Below, piece by piece: positions 63,933 through 64,000 of a stretch of 64,000 bases of DNA. Made by a program: the position numbers and the translations under genes. The notes beneath the pieces were generated by a model, which saw only the letters and a list, made by a program, of their open reading frames with translations, ran no database searches and was not told the origin of the DNA. Source of the stretch: Arabidopsis thaliana (Eukaryota > Streptophyta > Magnoliopsida > Brassicales > Brassicaceae); the NCBI RefSeq assembly GCF_000001735.4, contig NC_003070.9, positions 3,968,001 through 4,032,000 on the forward strand. Reading direction: 5' to 3'. How positions within the stretch are numbered: the first letter of the stretch is position 1; every line of letters starts with the position of its first letter.

Positions 63933-64000
63933 CTGTCCCGAGAAAAGCAAAAGAACTAGAGAGATTACTTAGGGATTCATTCGGTTGTGATATTAATCCT

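Overview
The window is plant nuclear DNA and reads as Arabidopsis thaliana, or a very close relative, on the upper arm of chromosome 1 (gene order CLPP6, LEW1, MED32 ... GLX1, GDCT, SRS ... SEC22, APA1). Genes are split by short GT-AG introns, intergenic DNA is AT-rich, both strands are used, there are no operons, and most proteins are recognisable plant families. Symbols and locus matches come from memory, not a search. For nearly every multi-exon gene the exons were rebuilt by hand and the coding lengths sum to whole codons.

Layout. 0-11 kb: chloroplast protease subunit CLPP6 (5' end outside the window), LEW1 (dolichol synthesis), Mediator subunit MED32, a secreted S-protein homologue, a berberine-bridge-enzyme-like oxidase, and ALKBH1. 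11-13.4 kb: gene-poor, with repeats. 13.5-25.3 kb: arogenate dehydratase ADT1 (first intron holds a satellite-like tandem repeat), a TDP2-type phosphodiesterase, a broken SAUR copy, a broken F-box gene beside an intact relative, and a GPI-anchored beta-1,3-glucanase. 27-39 kb: glyoxalase I, a glycine-rich secreted peptide, glycine cleavage T-protein, and organellar seryl-tRNA synthetase. 38.8-39.5 kb: two small nuclear RNA genes, U4 and a divergent U1, in tandem on the minus strand with complete plant snRNA promoters and 3' boxes. 39.9-52 kb: GPI mannosyltransferase PIG-V, the SNARE SEC22, a PPR protein, a BAP31-like ER protein and aspartic protease APA1. 53.8-64 kb: a WAK-like extracellular protein without kinase, a pectate lyase, a STIG1-like peptide, a PLP homeostasis protein, and the last exon of a core-2/I-branching glycosyltransferase-like gene running off the right edge.

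The genes are mostly unrelated housekeeping and cell-wall or secretory functions; neighbourhood does not imply shared pathways. Several act in the ER/secretory route (LEW1, PIG-V, SEC22, BAP31-like, APA1), but this looks coincidental. No whole transposable element, retroelement, tRNA, rRNA or CRISPR was found. The most unusual items are the U1/U4 snRNA pair with its variant U1, an inverted fragment of the T-protein gene 2 kb from its source, and the ADT1 intron repeat.
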